The notes beneath the pieces are model-generated. The model saw only the letters and a program-made list of their open reading frames with translations, did no database searches and was not told where the DNA came from. Positions 8,011 to 15,919 of a stretch of 34,511 nt of DNA are shown piece by piece. A program made the translations under genes and the position numbers. This stretch comes from Micrococcales bacterium. Lineage in GTDB: Bacteria; Actinomycetota; Actinomycetes; Actinomycetales; Cellulomonadaceae. Position 1 is the first letter of the stretch. Every line of letters begins with the position of its first letter. The stretch lies in assembly GCA_009779195.1 (NCBI GenBank), contig WRET01000034.1, positions 1-34,511 on the forward strand. The letters run 5' to 3'.

Positions 8011-9423
8011 TCAGGTAGCCGATGCCGCCAACCAGCTGACCGACGACAGGTCCTGGTGGGCGAACTCGCGGACCGACGCCCGGGCTGCTTTCACCGCGTG
8101 CAGGGCCGCCGACATCGGACCGGAGTCGAACGGCTTCGACGCGGCCAGGCACTGGTCGGCGAGGTGGCGCACCGCCGCGACCTGGCGCAGCCCCGACTTC
8201 AGCTGTGCGTCGATCGGTTCGGTGAACGGGTCGAGGCGCTGCGACAGGCGGTAGCGGGGGATGAGCAGACGCCACGTGGCCAACTGGCGCTGGAACGTAC
8301 GCATCTCGCGCTCCACCTCGACCAGGTCTTGTGCCAGGGTCCGCAGACCCTCGTTGGTCACCATGACCTCACGGGCCGCGGTCGTCGCGGTCTCTTCCAG
8401 GGCCAAGGCCAGCTCTTGGATGTACAGGGGGGCGCGTTCGGGGGCGTCGCCAGCAGCCAGCTCACGGGCGAACTCGCCGAGCTGTTCGTCGTGCAGACGG
8501 GCCAACGCGATACGCAGCCGCAGCTCGCCGATACGTCCGCGCACGTCGTCGAGGCGGTGACGCAGGTCTTCCATGGCTTCGGCCAGCCACTGGGAGATCG
8601 CCGACAGCGGTCCCACGACACGGCCCAGCACCGGTTCGGTCGCTGCGACCTCACCAGAGGCCGCCACAGCGGCAGAGACAGCAGCACGCAGACGGGCGAT
8701 CGACGCCTCGGTCTGGTCCGACTGCTCAGCAAGCTTGGTCGACAACGTGTCGAGCTCGTCCAAGCCCGCCATCTGGTTGTCCAGCGTCCTGTCGACGGCG
8801 ATCGCGCCAGCCAGCATGTCGTGCATGGGGCCGGACACCGGGTCACGCGGGTCAGGGTCGGTCCAGCGCGTCAGCTCGCGCCGCGCGGCGACCTCAGCCG
8901 GGACGGCCAGGCGGATGAAGTCTTCGTAGCCAGGGAAACCCAGCCCGCCGATACCCTCGGCCAGGGCTGCCACACCCAGCTTCGCGGTCGCCACACGTGA
9001 CGCGCCAGCCGAACGGGCGGCCAGCTCCATCGGCAGCACCTTCTGGTACAGCGAGTCGGCAGCCTGCCACAGGTCGGTGCGGCACGGGCGTGAACGGACC
9101 GACAAGAAGCCGTCGCCCAGCGGGGTCACCGTCGCGAACACCCAGTACGCCACACCGTCGTGGGCCAGGTTCTTGACGTAGGCGGCCATGGGGCGGCCTG
9201 ACAGCAGCAGGTCCCACATGATCTGGAACGCGCCACCAGGCATGTCAGGGTGGCGGATCAGGTTGTGTGGCTGGCGCAGGATCTCGTCCATCGTGTACTG
9301 CGCGTAGTGGCAGAACACGGCGTTGGCGCCGTCGATGACGCCTTTACGGTCCGTGGTGGAGAAAAAGAGGTCGGGCACGGCGACTTCCCGCACGGACCCA
9401 TCAGGCCTTGGTACGACGTGCAC
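8011..9423 (-). CDS. Aer-like PAS domain protein lacking a methyl-accepting signalling domain
   Basis: The preferred start is GTG 9423, preceded by GGAAGGAG; an upstream in-frame ATG at 9516 has no well-spaced ribosome site. The protein has 470 residues. About residues 10-110 match the Aer-type PAS fold in detail: FFSTTD..G.I..AN, YTMDEILRQPHNLIRHPDMP, VKNLAHDGVAYWVFATVTP. In E. coli Aer this domain binds FAD and senses redox state. The remainder is almost all alpha-helix with coiled-coil character. It has no visible membrane span, no HAMP domain and no conserved MCP hairpin tip. It is therefore a soluble redox- or ligand-sensing PAS protein with an unknown helical output. No che genes are in the window. 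Confidence 0.75.
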   Translation of the reverse strand: MHVVPRPDGSVREVAVPDLFFSTTDRKGVIDGANAVFCHYAQYTMDEILRQPHNLIRHPDMPGGAFQIMWDLLLSGRPMAAYVKNLAHDGVAYWVFATVTPLGDGFLSVRSRPCRTDLWQAADSLYQKVLPMELAARSAGASRVATAKLGVAALAEGIGGLGFPGYEDFIRLAVPAEVAARRELTRWTDPDPRDPVSGPMHDMLAGAIAVDRTLDNQMAGLDELDTLSTKLAEQSDQTEASIARLRAAVSAAVAASGEVAATEPVLGRVVGPLSAISQWLAEAMEDLRHRLDDVRGRIGELRLRIALARLHDEQLGEFARELAAGDAPERAPLYIQELALALEETATTAAREVMVTNEGLRTLAQDLVEVEREMRTFQRQLATWRLLIPRYRLSQRLDPFTEPIDAQLKSGLRQVAAVRHLADQCLAASKPFDSGPMSAALHAVKAARASVREFAHQDLSSVSWLAASAT

Positions 9424-9845
9424 GCCGTGGTCTCCTTCCGATACCGCCGGTCCCACCAGTTCCATCGGTCCGGGTCCCGCTGAGGTGAGGAAAACCCGGT
9501 CCGTAGGTGAGCCCATACTCCGGGGGCTACACCTTCGAAGGTTACGGCACCGTCAGTCAGGAGACGAGACACGACCAGACCTTCACCGGGGTGAAGCTCC
9601 CTGGCTGGACACGCCGCGACGACCTGCGGTGCTCCAAGCGCAGCAACCCACGAAAACCGTACCAGGTGAAGGGCGGTTGAGTCGTCCTCGGTTCTCGCGG
9701 GTCCCGCCCCACCTCGGGGTTGGCCAGCCCGTCTACGCCGGGTGTGACCGGTGTGGGTTTGGCGGCCGTGTTGTGTGGGTGGGAGAAGGCCACCTCCTGG
9801 TTCGTCCCGTATGTCTCACGGTGTGCTACCTTGGCCGCGTCAGGC
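9424..9845. other. Intergenic region with two palindromes
   Basis: This divergent spacer between the PAS gene and the padR remnant has no supported gene. It holds a perfect 12-bp palindrome ACCTTCGAAGGT (9531-9542) and CTTCACC-GG-GGTGAAG (9581-9596). Both lie upstream of the PAS gene and could be regulator sites. The rest (9600-9800) has no recognisable content and may be decayed coding sequence. Confidence 0.45.
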
Positions 9846-9860
9846 GATTACTGAGTAACC
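9846..9860 (+). promoter_or_regulatory. PadR-type operator, copy 1
   Basis: GATTACTGAGTAACC differs by one base from the perfect palindrome before the intact padR gene. It precedes the padR remnant in the corresponding position. Confidence 0.6.
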
Positions 9861-9882
9861 AACGCGGTGTCAGGAGGCCCTT

Positions 9883-10071
9883 GTGTCGGCGAAACATGCT
9901 CTGCTGGCCCTGCTGTGCTCTGGGGTGACGACGTACCAGGGTGGGGCCAATCTGCGCTGGCTCGAGGTGCTCGAGGACGAGGTCGGCCAGACAGGCACAG
10001 CGACGGCCTGCGGGTCTGCGGTGCCCGTGGACGGGCAGACCACTAACACGTTGAGGCAGGTGGAACGGTGA
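9883..10071 (+). pseudogene. Internally deleted padR remnant
   Basis: This 62-residue frame keeps a good ribosome site (AGGAGG 9872-9877), the GTG start and the stop. Residues 1-19 (MSAKHALLALLCSGVTTYQ) match the N-terminus of the intact PadR protein at 10200. The rest (LRWLEVLEDEV to the end) matches that protein's last 40 or so residues. About 134 residues are missing in frame, including nearly all of the winged helix that reads DNA. The stop context CGGTGA, where the ABC gene starts in the intact operon, is also kept, but no ATPase gene follows. It is best explained as the leftover of a tandem duplicate of the padR operon. A short dimerisation peptide cannot be excluded. Confidence 0.75.
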
Positions 10072-10121
10072 ACGGGCCGCAGACCGCAGAGGTCCCGGTC
10101 TCACAGGTTTTCCTCTGGTGC

Positions 10122-10149
10122 TGGACACAGGGGCTGAGGTGTGTATAGG
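10122..10149 (+). promoter_or_regulatory. Promoter of padR operon
   Basis: TGGACA (10122-10127), a 16-bp spacer and TATAGG (10144-10149) form a plausible sigma-70-type promoter. The operator at 10164-10178 lies just downstream of the expected start point, so bound repressor would block transcription. Confidence 0.5.
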
Positions 10150-10163
10150 GTGACGGCATCGTA

Positions 10164-10178
10164 GGTTACTGAGTAACC
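10164..10178 (+). promoter_or_regulatory. PadR-type operator, copy 2
   Basis: GGTTACT-G-AGTAACC is a perfect 15-bp inverted repeat in the 5' leader of padR. PadR repressors typically control their own operon. The same site before the padR remnant supports it as the cognate operator. Confidence 0.65.
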
Positions 10179-10199
10179 ATGGAGATGATGGAGGTTGCT

Positions 10200-10793
10200 G
10201 TGTCGGTCAAACATGCTCTGCTGGCGCTGCTGTGCGGTGGGCCGTCGACGACGTACCAGCTGAAGAAGGACTTCGACCGCACGACGAACCAGACGTGGCC
10301 GGTGAACATCGGCCAGGTCTCCACGACGCTGCAGCGGCTCGTGCGCGACGGGCTGGTGGCTGGGTCTGACGAACCGGAGGACCCGGGGACGAGTGAGTGG
10401 TACCTGACGGACGCGGGGCGCGAAGAGGTGGCGCGGTGGTGGGCCAGCCCGGTCTCGCGCGAACGCCGGGGGCGTGACGAGCTGGTGGTCAAGCTGGCGC
10501 TGGCGGTCCACGTACCAGGGGTGGACATCGCTGCGGTGGTGCAGCGGCAACGGTCGGCCATGCACCAGATGCTCCACGACGTGACCCGGGCCCGGCGGAC
10601 GGTGGACCCAGGTGACCTGGCGGCACGGCTGGTGCTGGACAACCACATCTTCGCCACAGAGGCCGAGCTGCGCTGGCTCGACGTGGTCGAGGCCGAGGTC
10701 GCCCGGGCCGGACGCGCGACCGCGACCCGCGGTCCGGTTCCCGCAGGCGGGCAGACGGCCACCGACCAGGCAACGGTGGAGGTGGCACGGTGA
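10200..10793 (+). CDS. PadR-family transcriptional regulator
   Basis: The 197-residue protein has an N-terminal PadR winged-helix domain (HALLALLC..PSTTYQLKK through TTLQRLVRDGLV and WYLTDAGREEV). An alpha-helical C-terminal dimerisation domain of the Vir_act_alpha_C type follows. An ATG at 10179 is in frame, but GTG 10200 has TGGAGG five bases ahead and aligns with the start of the duplicated remnant, so it is preferred. The stop overlaps the ATPase start (GTGA), making a padR-ABC-FtsX operon. PadR proteins next to such exporters usually repress them until an antimicrobial or envelope stress ligand is present. The palindromic operator in the leader fits autorepression. Confidence 0.9.
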   Translation: MSVKHALLALLCGGPSTTYQLKKDFDRTTNQTWPVNIGQVSTTLQRLVRDGLVAGSDEPEDPGTSEWYLTDAGREEVARWWASPVSRERRGRDELVVKLALAVHVPGVDIAAVVQRQRSAMHQMLHDVTRARRTVDPGDLAARLVLDNHIFATEAELRWLDVVEAEVARAGRATATRGPVPAGGQTATDQATVEVAR

Positions 10794-11521
10794 GCCAGGC
10801 ACCCACACCGGTTTTGGAGCTGCGCGGCGTGTCACGGGTGCACGGGCGTGACGCCCAGGCCGTCGACGCGCTCGTGGACATGGACCTCGTGCTCGCCGCT
10901 GGCGAGTTCGTCGCGGTCATGGGCCCGTCAGGGTCGGGGAAGTCGACGTTGCTGCACCTGGCGGGCGGGCTGGACGCGCCCACATCAGGCACAGTCCTCG
11001 TCGAGGGCCAGGACCTGGGGGCGTTGTCGGCCACCGGTCGGGCGGTGCTGCGCCGCCGTTCGGTGGGCTACGTGTTCCAGGACTTCAACCTGCTGCCAGG
11101 GCTGACCGCGGCCGAGAACGTCGCTTTCCCCCTCGAGCTGGACGGCTGGTCGGCCCACAAGGCCCGCCCGGTGGTGCGCACCGTGCTGTCTGAGGTGGGG
11201 GTCGAGGACCTGGCCGACCGGCGGCCCGAGGACATGTCAGGAGGCCAGGCCCAGCGCGTGGCCATCGCCCGGGCGTTGGTCGGCCCACGCCGGCTGCTGC
11301 TGGCCGACGAGCCGACCGGTGCCCTGGACTCGGTGACCGGGACCGAGATCGTCCAGGTGCTGCGCTCACGTGCCGACCACGGCGCTGCGGTGCTCCTGGT
11401 CACCCACGAACCGCGGTTCGCCGCATGGGCGGACAGGACCGTGTTCTTGCGCGACGGACGAGTCGTGGACACCACCGGCCCCTCAGACGCCGCTGAGCTG
11501 CTCGGAACGGCCGCGTCATGA
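10790..11521 (+). CDS. ABC transporter ATP-binding protein (MacB/LolD type)
   Basis: This 243-residue nucleotide-binding subunit has all canonical motifs: Walker A GPSGSGKST (Lys51), Q-loop YVFQDFNLLPGLTAAENV, signature MSGGQAQR, Walker B LLLADEPTGALD and the switch His in LLVTHE. The GALD and VFQDFNLL forms are typical of ATPases that pair with FtsX-like permeases. Those work by mechanotransmission on envelope or periplasmic substrates rather than by transporting through the membrane core. It overlaps padR upstream (GTGA) and the permease downstream (ATGA). Confidence 0.95.
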   Translation: MSQAPTPVLELRGVSRVHGRDAQAVDALVDMDLVLAAGEFVAVMGPSGSGKSTLLHLAGGLDAPTSGTVLVEGQDLGALSATGRAVLRRRSVGYVFQDFNLLPGLTAAENVAFPLELDGWSAHKARPVVRTVLSEVGVEDLADRRPEDMSGGQAQRVAIARALVGPRRLLLADEPTGALDSVTGTEIVQVLRSRADHGAAVLLVTHEPRFAAWADRTVFLRDGRVVDTTGPSDAAELLGTAAS

Positions 11522-14463
11522 CGTGGATGGCGCGGTGGCGCCCACCGCTGAGGCTGGCCGCACGTGACGCCGCGCGGCACTGGGTGCGCAGCGTCCTGGC
11601 GGTCGTGCTGGTGTCACTCCCGGTGGCGTGGCTGGTGTCTGACACATCGCTGTCGGGCTCTATGCCGACAAACGGTGACGTGGTGCTCGCGCGCATCCCT
11701 GAGGGTGCGCAGGCGGTGCTCACCGCCACCACGGCGGACCGTCATGGTCCGCCGATGACCCAGACTCCAGAGGGAAGCACCACCGGCGAGTGGTCTGGCG
11801 ACGGCGAGCCTGCTGGCGCCGACGAGCTGGCTCGGCTGCTTCCTCCCGAGAACCAGCTGGTGCAGTTCTGGGCGTATGGGCAGCTGCTCGCGACGACTGG
11901 CACCGACCTGGCACCAGGCGAGGAGTCGTCAGCTGGTGAGCACCTGGTCGAGGACATCGACGTGGCACAGCTGTCGACCGTGGTTCTGTTGGAGGCCCAG
12001 GCGCAGGGACTGCCGGTCCTGATGCCTGCTGTGGACGTCGGCTCCGTGCCCACGGACGCCACACAGGTCGTCATCACGTCCAAGCTGGCTGGTCTGCTGG
12101 GTCTGAGCGTCGGCGACCAGATGACCTTTGTCGCACCGCACCAGGTCTTCGGGGCTGGCGAGTTCACCGACTTGGCCCTCGGCGAGGCTGTGCAGGACAC
12201 CCAGCGTGGCTACCGTGTCGTGGGTGTCGCCGAGGGCGACCTTCCGCAGGCGTGGGCGCTGGAGGGCTGGCTCGCCGCGGCCGCGGCAGCCCACCCGGAG
12301 GGGAATGCTGGGAACTGGCTGGTCGTCGGTGAACAACCCGTGACCTGGGACCAGACCAAAGCGCTCAACCGGCTCTACACGGTGGTCATCTCCCGGCACG
12401 TCCTGACCCACTACCCGGCCAAGTCCGAGCTGTACCCCGTCGAGGAGAAGCGTGGCGACGTGCTCGCCGACGCCGTCAAAGCTGTCACCGCCGCCGGGCT
12501 CGGTGCGCTGCTGGTGCTGTTCCTCATCACGCCAGCTTTCACGGTGTCGGTCGACCAGTCGCGCCGTATGCTCGGCATGGCAGCCGCTGCGGGCGCCTCC
12601 CCACGCGACCTGCGTCGGATGCTGACTGCCCAGGGCCTGGTCGTCGGCCTGGTTGGTGGTCTGCTCGGCTCTGTCCTCGGTGTGCTCGTCGCCGTGGTCA
12701 CACCGCTCAGCTCGGTCCTGGACACCAGCGGCACACCGCAGATCCCCGACGGTGCCGAAGGCCTGGTCGACCTGAGCGTGCGGTTCTCCTGGTGGACCTT
12801 CGTCGCCGCGGTCGGCGTCGGCCTGCTCATCGGGTTCGTGGCCACAGCGGCAGCCGCGTGGACTGCCTCGCGGCTGCACCCGGTCGACGCGCTGAAGGAC
12901 CGTCGCGCCCCTCGGGTACGCCGCGCCGTCCTCGACAGTGTGTTCCTCGGGCCAGCAGTCCTGGGGGCCGGGGTCGCCACGGCGGTGCTCGCCCTCACCG
13001 TCGTGTCGTCGTCGTCGGTGTCCAGGCTCGTGGGGCTGTTGGTGGCTGCGCTGGTGCTGGTCGTCACCGGGCTGGCCCTCGTCGTGCGGTCAGTGCCTGC
13101 CCTGGCGGCGCGGGTCGTCACCCGCCTGCCCGCCGGACCGCGGCTGGCGCTGCGTGACGCGGCCGACCACCCGTCCCGGTTCGTCCCTGCGGCCCTGGCG
13201 GTCCTCGTCACCGTCTGTGTGGCCTCTTGCCTCACGGTGGCTGTTGGCTCCGCAGTCGCCAACGACCGGATCCTCACCGGTGACGTCGTCGGACCAGGGG
13301 GCCTGACCCTGTCTGTACGCCAGCCCATCTCCGAGGGGTTCGACCGGCTCGTCCTGCGTGACGCCGTCGACACCCTCGCCGCCGAGCTGCCCGTCGTCGG
13401 GCACGAGAGCGTCTACGCCGTCGACGAGTTCTCGCTTTTCTCCGAGTACCCCGAGGACGGCGGGTTCATCGAGCCGGTGCGGCCGCAGGACCTGTGCCCT
13501 GAGGGCAAGATCCCCTCGGTCGGGTCGACGAGCAGGGCAGGCTTGCCCTTGCGCTGCGAGGACGGCGACCCCGACCAGGTCGGCGGCGGGTTCTTGGAGC
13601 AGCCTTGGTGGCTCGACGGGGACTTCCTCGTCATGGGTGGGGACACGATGCGTGCTTCGGGGTTGCCCGGTGCGGACAAGGCGGCCCAGACCCTCGACGC
13701 CGGAGGGGTCGTCGTCAACGATGCCTCACTGGTGTCCCGTCGAGGGACCGTACAGGTCGCTGCCTCCCAGCAGGTGTGGGGCGAGGCTGAGCGTGGCGTC
13801 GAGCTGCCCGGTGCGTTCGTGCATGGTCTGTCACCCAAGTACGTCGTCTCGCCGGAGACGGCCCGGTCGTTCGGCGTCCCGCTGACGTACCTCGGCGAGT
13901 ACGTCGTCACCGACTCGGGGTTGTCCGCCAGCCAGATCGCCCGGGCCCGGGACATCATCGACGAGCACACCAGCCTTGTCGTCGTCGGCGAGTCGCAGTA
14001 CCAGTACCCCTGGGGTGAGCACAAACGCCTCATCCCTGTGGCGGTCCTCGTCGTGCTTGCCCTCGTCGCCACGACGATCTCTCTGGCGCTGGCCAAGACC
14101 CAGGTCAGGCGCGACATGGTGACGATGCACGCCGTCGGGGCCTCCGGGTCGTTCCTGCGCCGCTTCGTGCTCACCCAGGCGGTGGTCATCCTCGCCGCTG
14201 GTGTCCCGCTCGGACTGGCCTGCGGCCTGGGTCTTGGTGCCTACCAGGTCACCTGGCTCCACGAGGCTGCGCTCCAAGAGCCCGAAGCCGTCGGGTGGGG
14301 CGTCCACGGCGTCAGGTACTACGGTCCGCAGAACTGGCTGGAGACCGTCATGCTGTGGCCGGTCCAGGTGACGATCGTGGTGAGTGTCGTCGCTGTCGGG
14401 CTAGCCACCGCGTTGACCGTCGCCCGTCCGGCACGCCGACTCGTCCAGCGCGGCATCGACTGA
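11518..14463 (+). CDS. FtsX-like ABC transporter permease
   Basis: The protein has 981 residues and about ten membrane spans. One span lies near the N-terminus (about residues 22-42). A large extracellular domain of about 280 residues follows. A first FtsX core has spans near 328, 374 and 424 and ends with HPVDALKDRRAPRVRR, a typical coupling segment. Two or three spans follow near 476-560. A second extracellular domain (about 580-830) leads to the last three spans near 838, 878 and 941. This is the long double-FtsX architecture of antimicrobial-peptide or lipoprotein exporters in Gram-positive bacteria. Operon position after padR and the ATPase suggests PadR-controlled export or resistance. 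The substrate is unknown. Confidence 0.9.
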   Translation: MTWMARWRPPLRLAARDAARHWVRSVLAVVLVSLPVAWLVSDTSLSGSMPTNGDVVLARIPEGAQAVLTATTADRHGPPMTQTPEGSTTGEWSGDGEPAGADELARLLPPENQLVQFWAYGQLLATTGTDLAPGEESSAGEHLVEDIDVAQLSTVVLLEAQAQGLPVLMPAVDVGSVPTDATQVVITSKLAGLLGLSVGDQMTFVAPHQVFGAGEFTDLALGEAVQDTQRGYRVVGVAEGDLPQAWALEGWLAAAAAAHPEGNAGNWLVVGEQPVTWDQTKALNRLYTVVISRHVLTHYPAKSELYPVEEKRGDVLADAVKAVTAAGLGALLVLFLITPAFTVSVDQSRRMLGMAAAAGASPRDLRRMLTAQGLVVGLVGGLLGSVLGVLVAVVTPLSSVLDTSGTPQIPDGAEGLVDLSVRFSWWTFVAAVGVGLLIGFVATAAAAWTASRLHPVDALKDRRAPRVRRAVLDSVFLGPAVLGAGVATAVLALTVVSSSSVSRLVGLLVAALVLVVTGLALVVRSVPALAARVVTRLPAGPRLALRDAADHPSRFVPAALAVLVTVCVASCLTVAVGSAVANDRILTGDVVGPGGLTLSVRQPISEGFDRLVLRDAVDTLAAELPVVGHESVYAVDEFSLFSEYPEDGGFIEPVRPQDLCPEGKIPSVGSTSRAGLPLRCEDGDPDQVGGGFLEQPWWLDGDFLVMGGDTMRASGLPGADKAAQTLDAGGVVVNDASLVSRRGTVQVAASQQVWGEAERGVELPGAFVHGLSPKYVVSPETARSFGVPLTYLGEYVVTDSGLSASQIARARDIIDEHTSLVVVGESQYQYPWGEHKRLIPVAVLVVLALVATTISLALAKTQVRRDMVTMHAVGASGSFLRRFVLTQAVVILAAGVPLGLACGLGLGAYQVTWLHEAALQEPEAVGWGVHGVRYYGPQNWLETVMLWPVQVTIVVSVVAVGLATALTVARPARRLVQRGID

Positions 14464-14464
14464 A

Positions 14465-14616
14465 CCTGGATCCGCCGATTCTCCTGTCGTGAGCCCCACC
14501 AGGCGGGCACTGACGGCGTTGTCGCTGCTCGACGGGGCTCCACCCTGCCTTCACCGCTCCGCCTTGCCCATCGCACCCACCTGGTGACGACGACGGCGTA
14601 CATCGGTGGATCCAGG
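14465..14616. repeat. Palindromic repeat element, copy B
   Basis: It begins right after the permease stop and is bounded by the inverted pair CCTGGATCCGCCGAT (14465-14479) and ATCGGTGGATCCAGG (14602-14616), one mismatch in 15. A nested pair GAGCCCC/GGGGCTC lies at 14491-14497 and 14534-14540. Inside, GGCGTTGTC (14515) and TCCGCCTTGC..ATCGCACC (14558-14577) match the core half-motifs of the elements at 15763 and 34447. It may also fold as a terminator for the operon. Confidence 0.6.
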
Positions 14617-14640
14617 CTGAGAACACCCCCGGCGCCCGTC

Positions 14641-14646
14641 TACGAT
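14641..14646 (+). promoter_or_regulatory. -10 box for leaderless rlmC transcript
   Basis: TACGAT is followed by 6 nt and the GTG at 14653. There is no ribosome site between them, so the transcript probably starts at the start codon. Confidence 0.55.
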
Positions 14647-14652
14647 GCGGTG

Positions 14653-15762
14653 GTGCGGTGCGACCTGTTCGACGCTGGGGCCTGCCGGTCGTGTGTGTGG
14701 ATGGGGCGTGAGCATGCAGCGCAGGTGAACGACAAACACGACGCGGCGGTGGCGGCACTGGCGGACATACCCGCCGACGGGTGGGTGGCACCGTTCGCGG
14801 GTGCCGAGGCCGGGTACCGCAACAGGGCGAAGCTTGTCGCCGGTGGCAGTGCCGAGCGTCCGACGCTGGGGATACTCGGACCGGACGGGCAGGGGGTGGA
14901 CCTGACAGGGTGCGGGCTGTACGAACCAGCGCTGGCTGCCTCGTTCGAGGCGCTCGCGCAGTTCGTGACCCTGGCCGACCTGGTGCCGTACGACGTACCT
15001 GCGCGTCGTGGTGAGCTGAAGTACCTGCTGGTCACGGTGTCGCCCGACGGTGAGCTCATGGTGCGGTTCGTGCTGCGGTCCACCGAGGCGCTGGCACGGA
15101 TCCGTAAGCACCTGAGCTGGTTGCACGAGGCGCTGGGGTCGCTCGTCGTGGCGTCGGTCAATATCCAGCCGGCCCATGCCGCGGTGCTGGAGGGCAGCAG
15201 GGAGATCGTCCTGACACGTGCCGAGGCACTGACCATGCAGGTCGGCGACGTGGCGCTGCGGTTGGCCCCACGCAGCTTCTTCCAGACGAACTCCGAGGTC
15301 GCCGGGGCCCTGTACCGCCAGGCCGCCACATGGGCCGACGATCTCAGCCCAGCGTCAGTGCTGGACCTGTACTGCGGGGTCGGCGGTTTTGCTCTGCACC
15401 TGGCAGCCCCCGGGCGGCAGGTCACAGGGATCGAGGTGAGCGCCGCCGCCGTGGCCGGCGCGCAACAAGCCGCCGGGCCGGGTGTGGTCTTCCACGCCGG
15501 GGACGCACTGGAGCTCGCCCAGGCTGGTGACCTGCCCGACCTGGTCGTGGTCAACCCTCCCCGCCGCGGGTTGGGCGTCGACCTGGCACGCTGGCTCGAC
15601 GAGTCAGGGGTGCCGCACGTGCTGTACTCCTCGTGCCACCTGCCCAGCCTGGTCGCCGACCTGGCTGCGATGCCCGGCCTGCGCCCGGTGCGAGCCCGTG
15701 TGCTCGACATGTTCCCGCAGACCACTCACGCCGAGGTCCTCGTACTGGCCGAACGAGGCTAA
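14653..15762 (+). CDS. rlmC: 23S rRNA (uracil-C5)-methyltransferase RlmC
   Basis: The 369-residue SAM-dependent enzyme methylates C5 of a uridine (U747 in E. coli) in 23S rRNA. An upstream start at 14584 is possible, but with GTG 14653 the [4Fe-4S] cysteines fall at 3, 11, 14 and 87, the numbering I recall for E. coli RlmC, and a leaderless -10 box precedes it. Along the chain, GYRNRAKLV, ELKYLLVTVSPDGELMVRFVLRS, NIQPAHAAVLEG and RSFFQTN match the family closely. The methyltransferase domain has LDLYCGVGGFALH (SAM loop), VNPPRRG and the nucleophile Cys328 in YSSCH, and ends FPQTTHAEVL. Its stop is directly followed by the palindromic element. Confidence 0.95.
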   Translation: MRCDLFDAGACRSCVWMGREHAAQVNDKHDAAVAALADIPADGWVAPFAGAEAGYRNRAKLVAGGSAERPTLGILGPDGQGVDLTGCGLYEPALAASFEALAQFVTLADLVPYDVPARRGELKYLLVTVSPDGELMVRFVLRSTEALARIRKHLSWLHEALGSLVVASVNIQPAHAAVLEGSREIVLTRAEALTMQVGDVALRLAPRSFFQTNSEVAGALYRQAATWADDLSPASVLDLYCGVGGFALHLAAPGRQVTGIEVSAAAVAGAQQAAGPGVVFHAGDALELAQAGDLPDLVVVNPPRRGLGVDLARWLDESGVPHVLYSSCHLPSLVADLAAMPGLRPVRARVLDMFPQTTHAEVLVLAERG

Positions 15763-15919
15763 GGGCTCGCCGATGAATAGCCTGGTCATCTGCGCAGCCC
15801 GTGCACGCACATCGCTGCGTTGTCCTCCCTCGAAAGACCCCCAGTTTTTCCGCGGTCGTCCGCCTTGCGCTGCACGCACCCGGACCACGTATATGACCAG
15901 GTTGTTCATCGTCGAGCCC
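15763..15919. repeat. Palindromic repeat element, copy A, with 27-bp terminal inverted repeats
   Basis: The left arm 15763-15789 (GGGCTCGCCGATGAATAG to GGTCAT) and right arm 15893-15919 are inverted copies with three mismatches in 27. The element starts at the base after the rlmC stop and ends on the first base of the convergent permease stop. Core half-motifs are GCGTTGTCCTCC (15817-15828) and TCCGCCTTGCGCTGCAC (15859-15875), shared with the elements at 14465 and 34447. It contains no transposase and may be a non-autonomous element or a bidirectional terminator. Confidence 0.8.

Noticed and set aside
9557..9793. 78-codon minus-strand frame in the spacer before padR
   Set aside because: No ribosome site, no domain and biased composition.
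15604..15909. 101-codon frame across element A
   Set aside because: Result of the palindrome, which is open on both strands with similar peptides; it runs into the rlmC 3' end.
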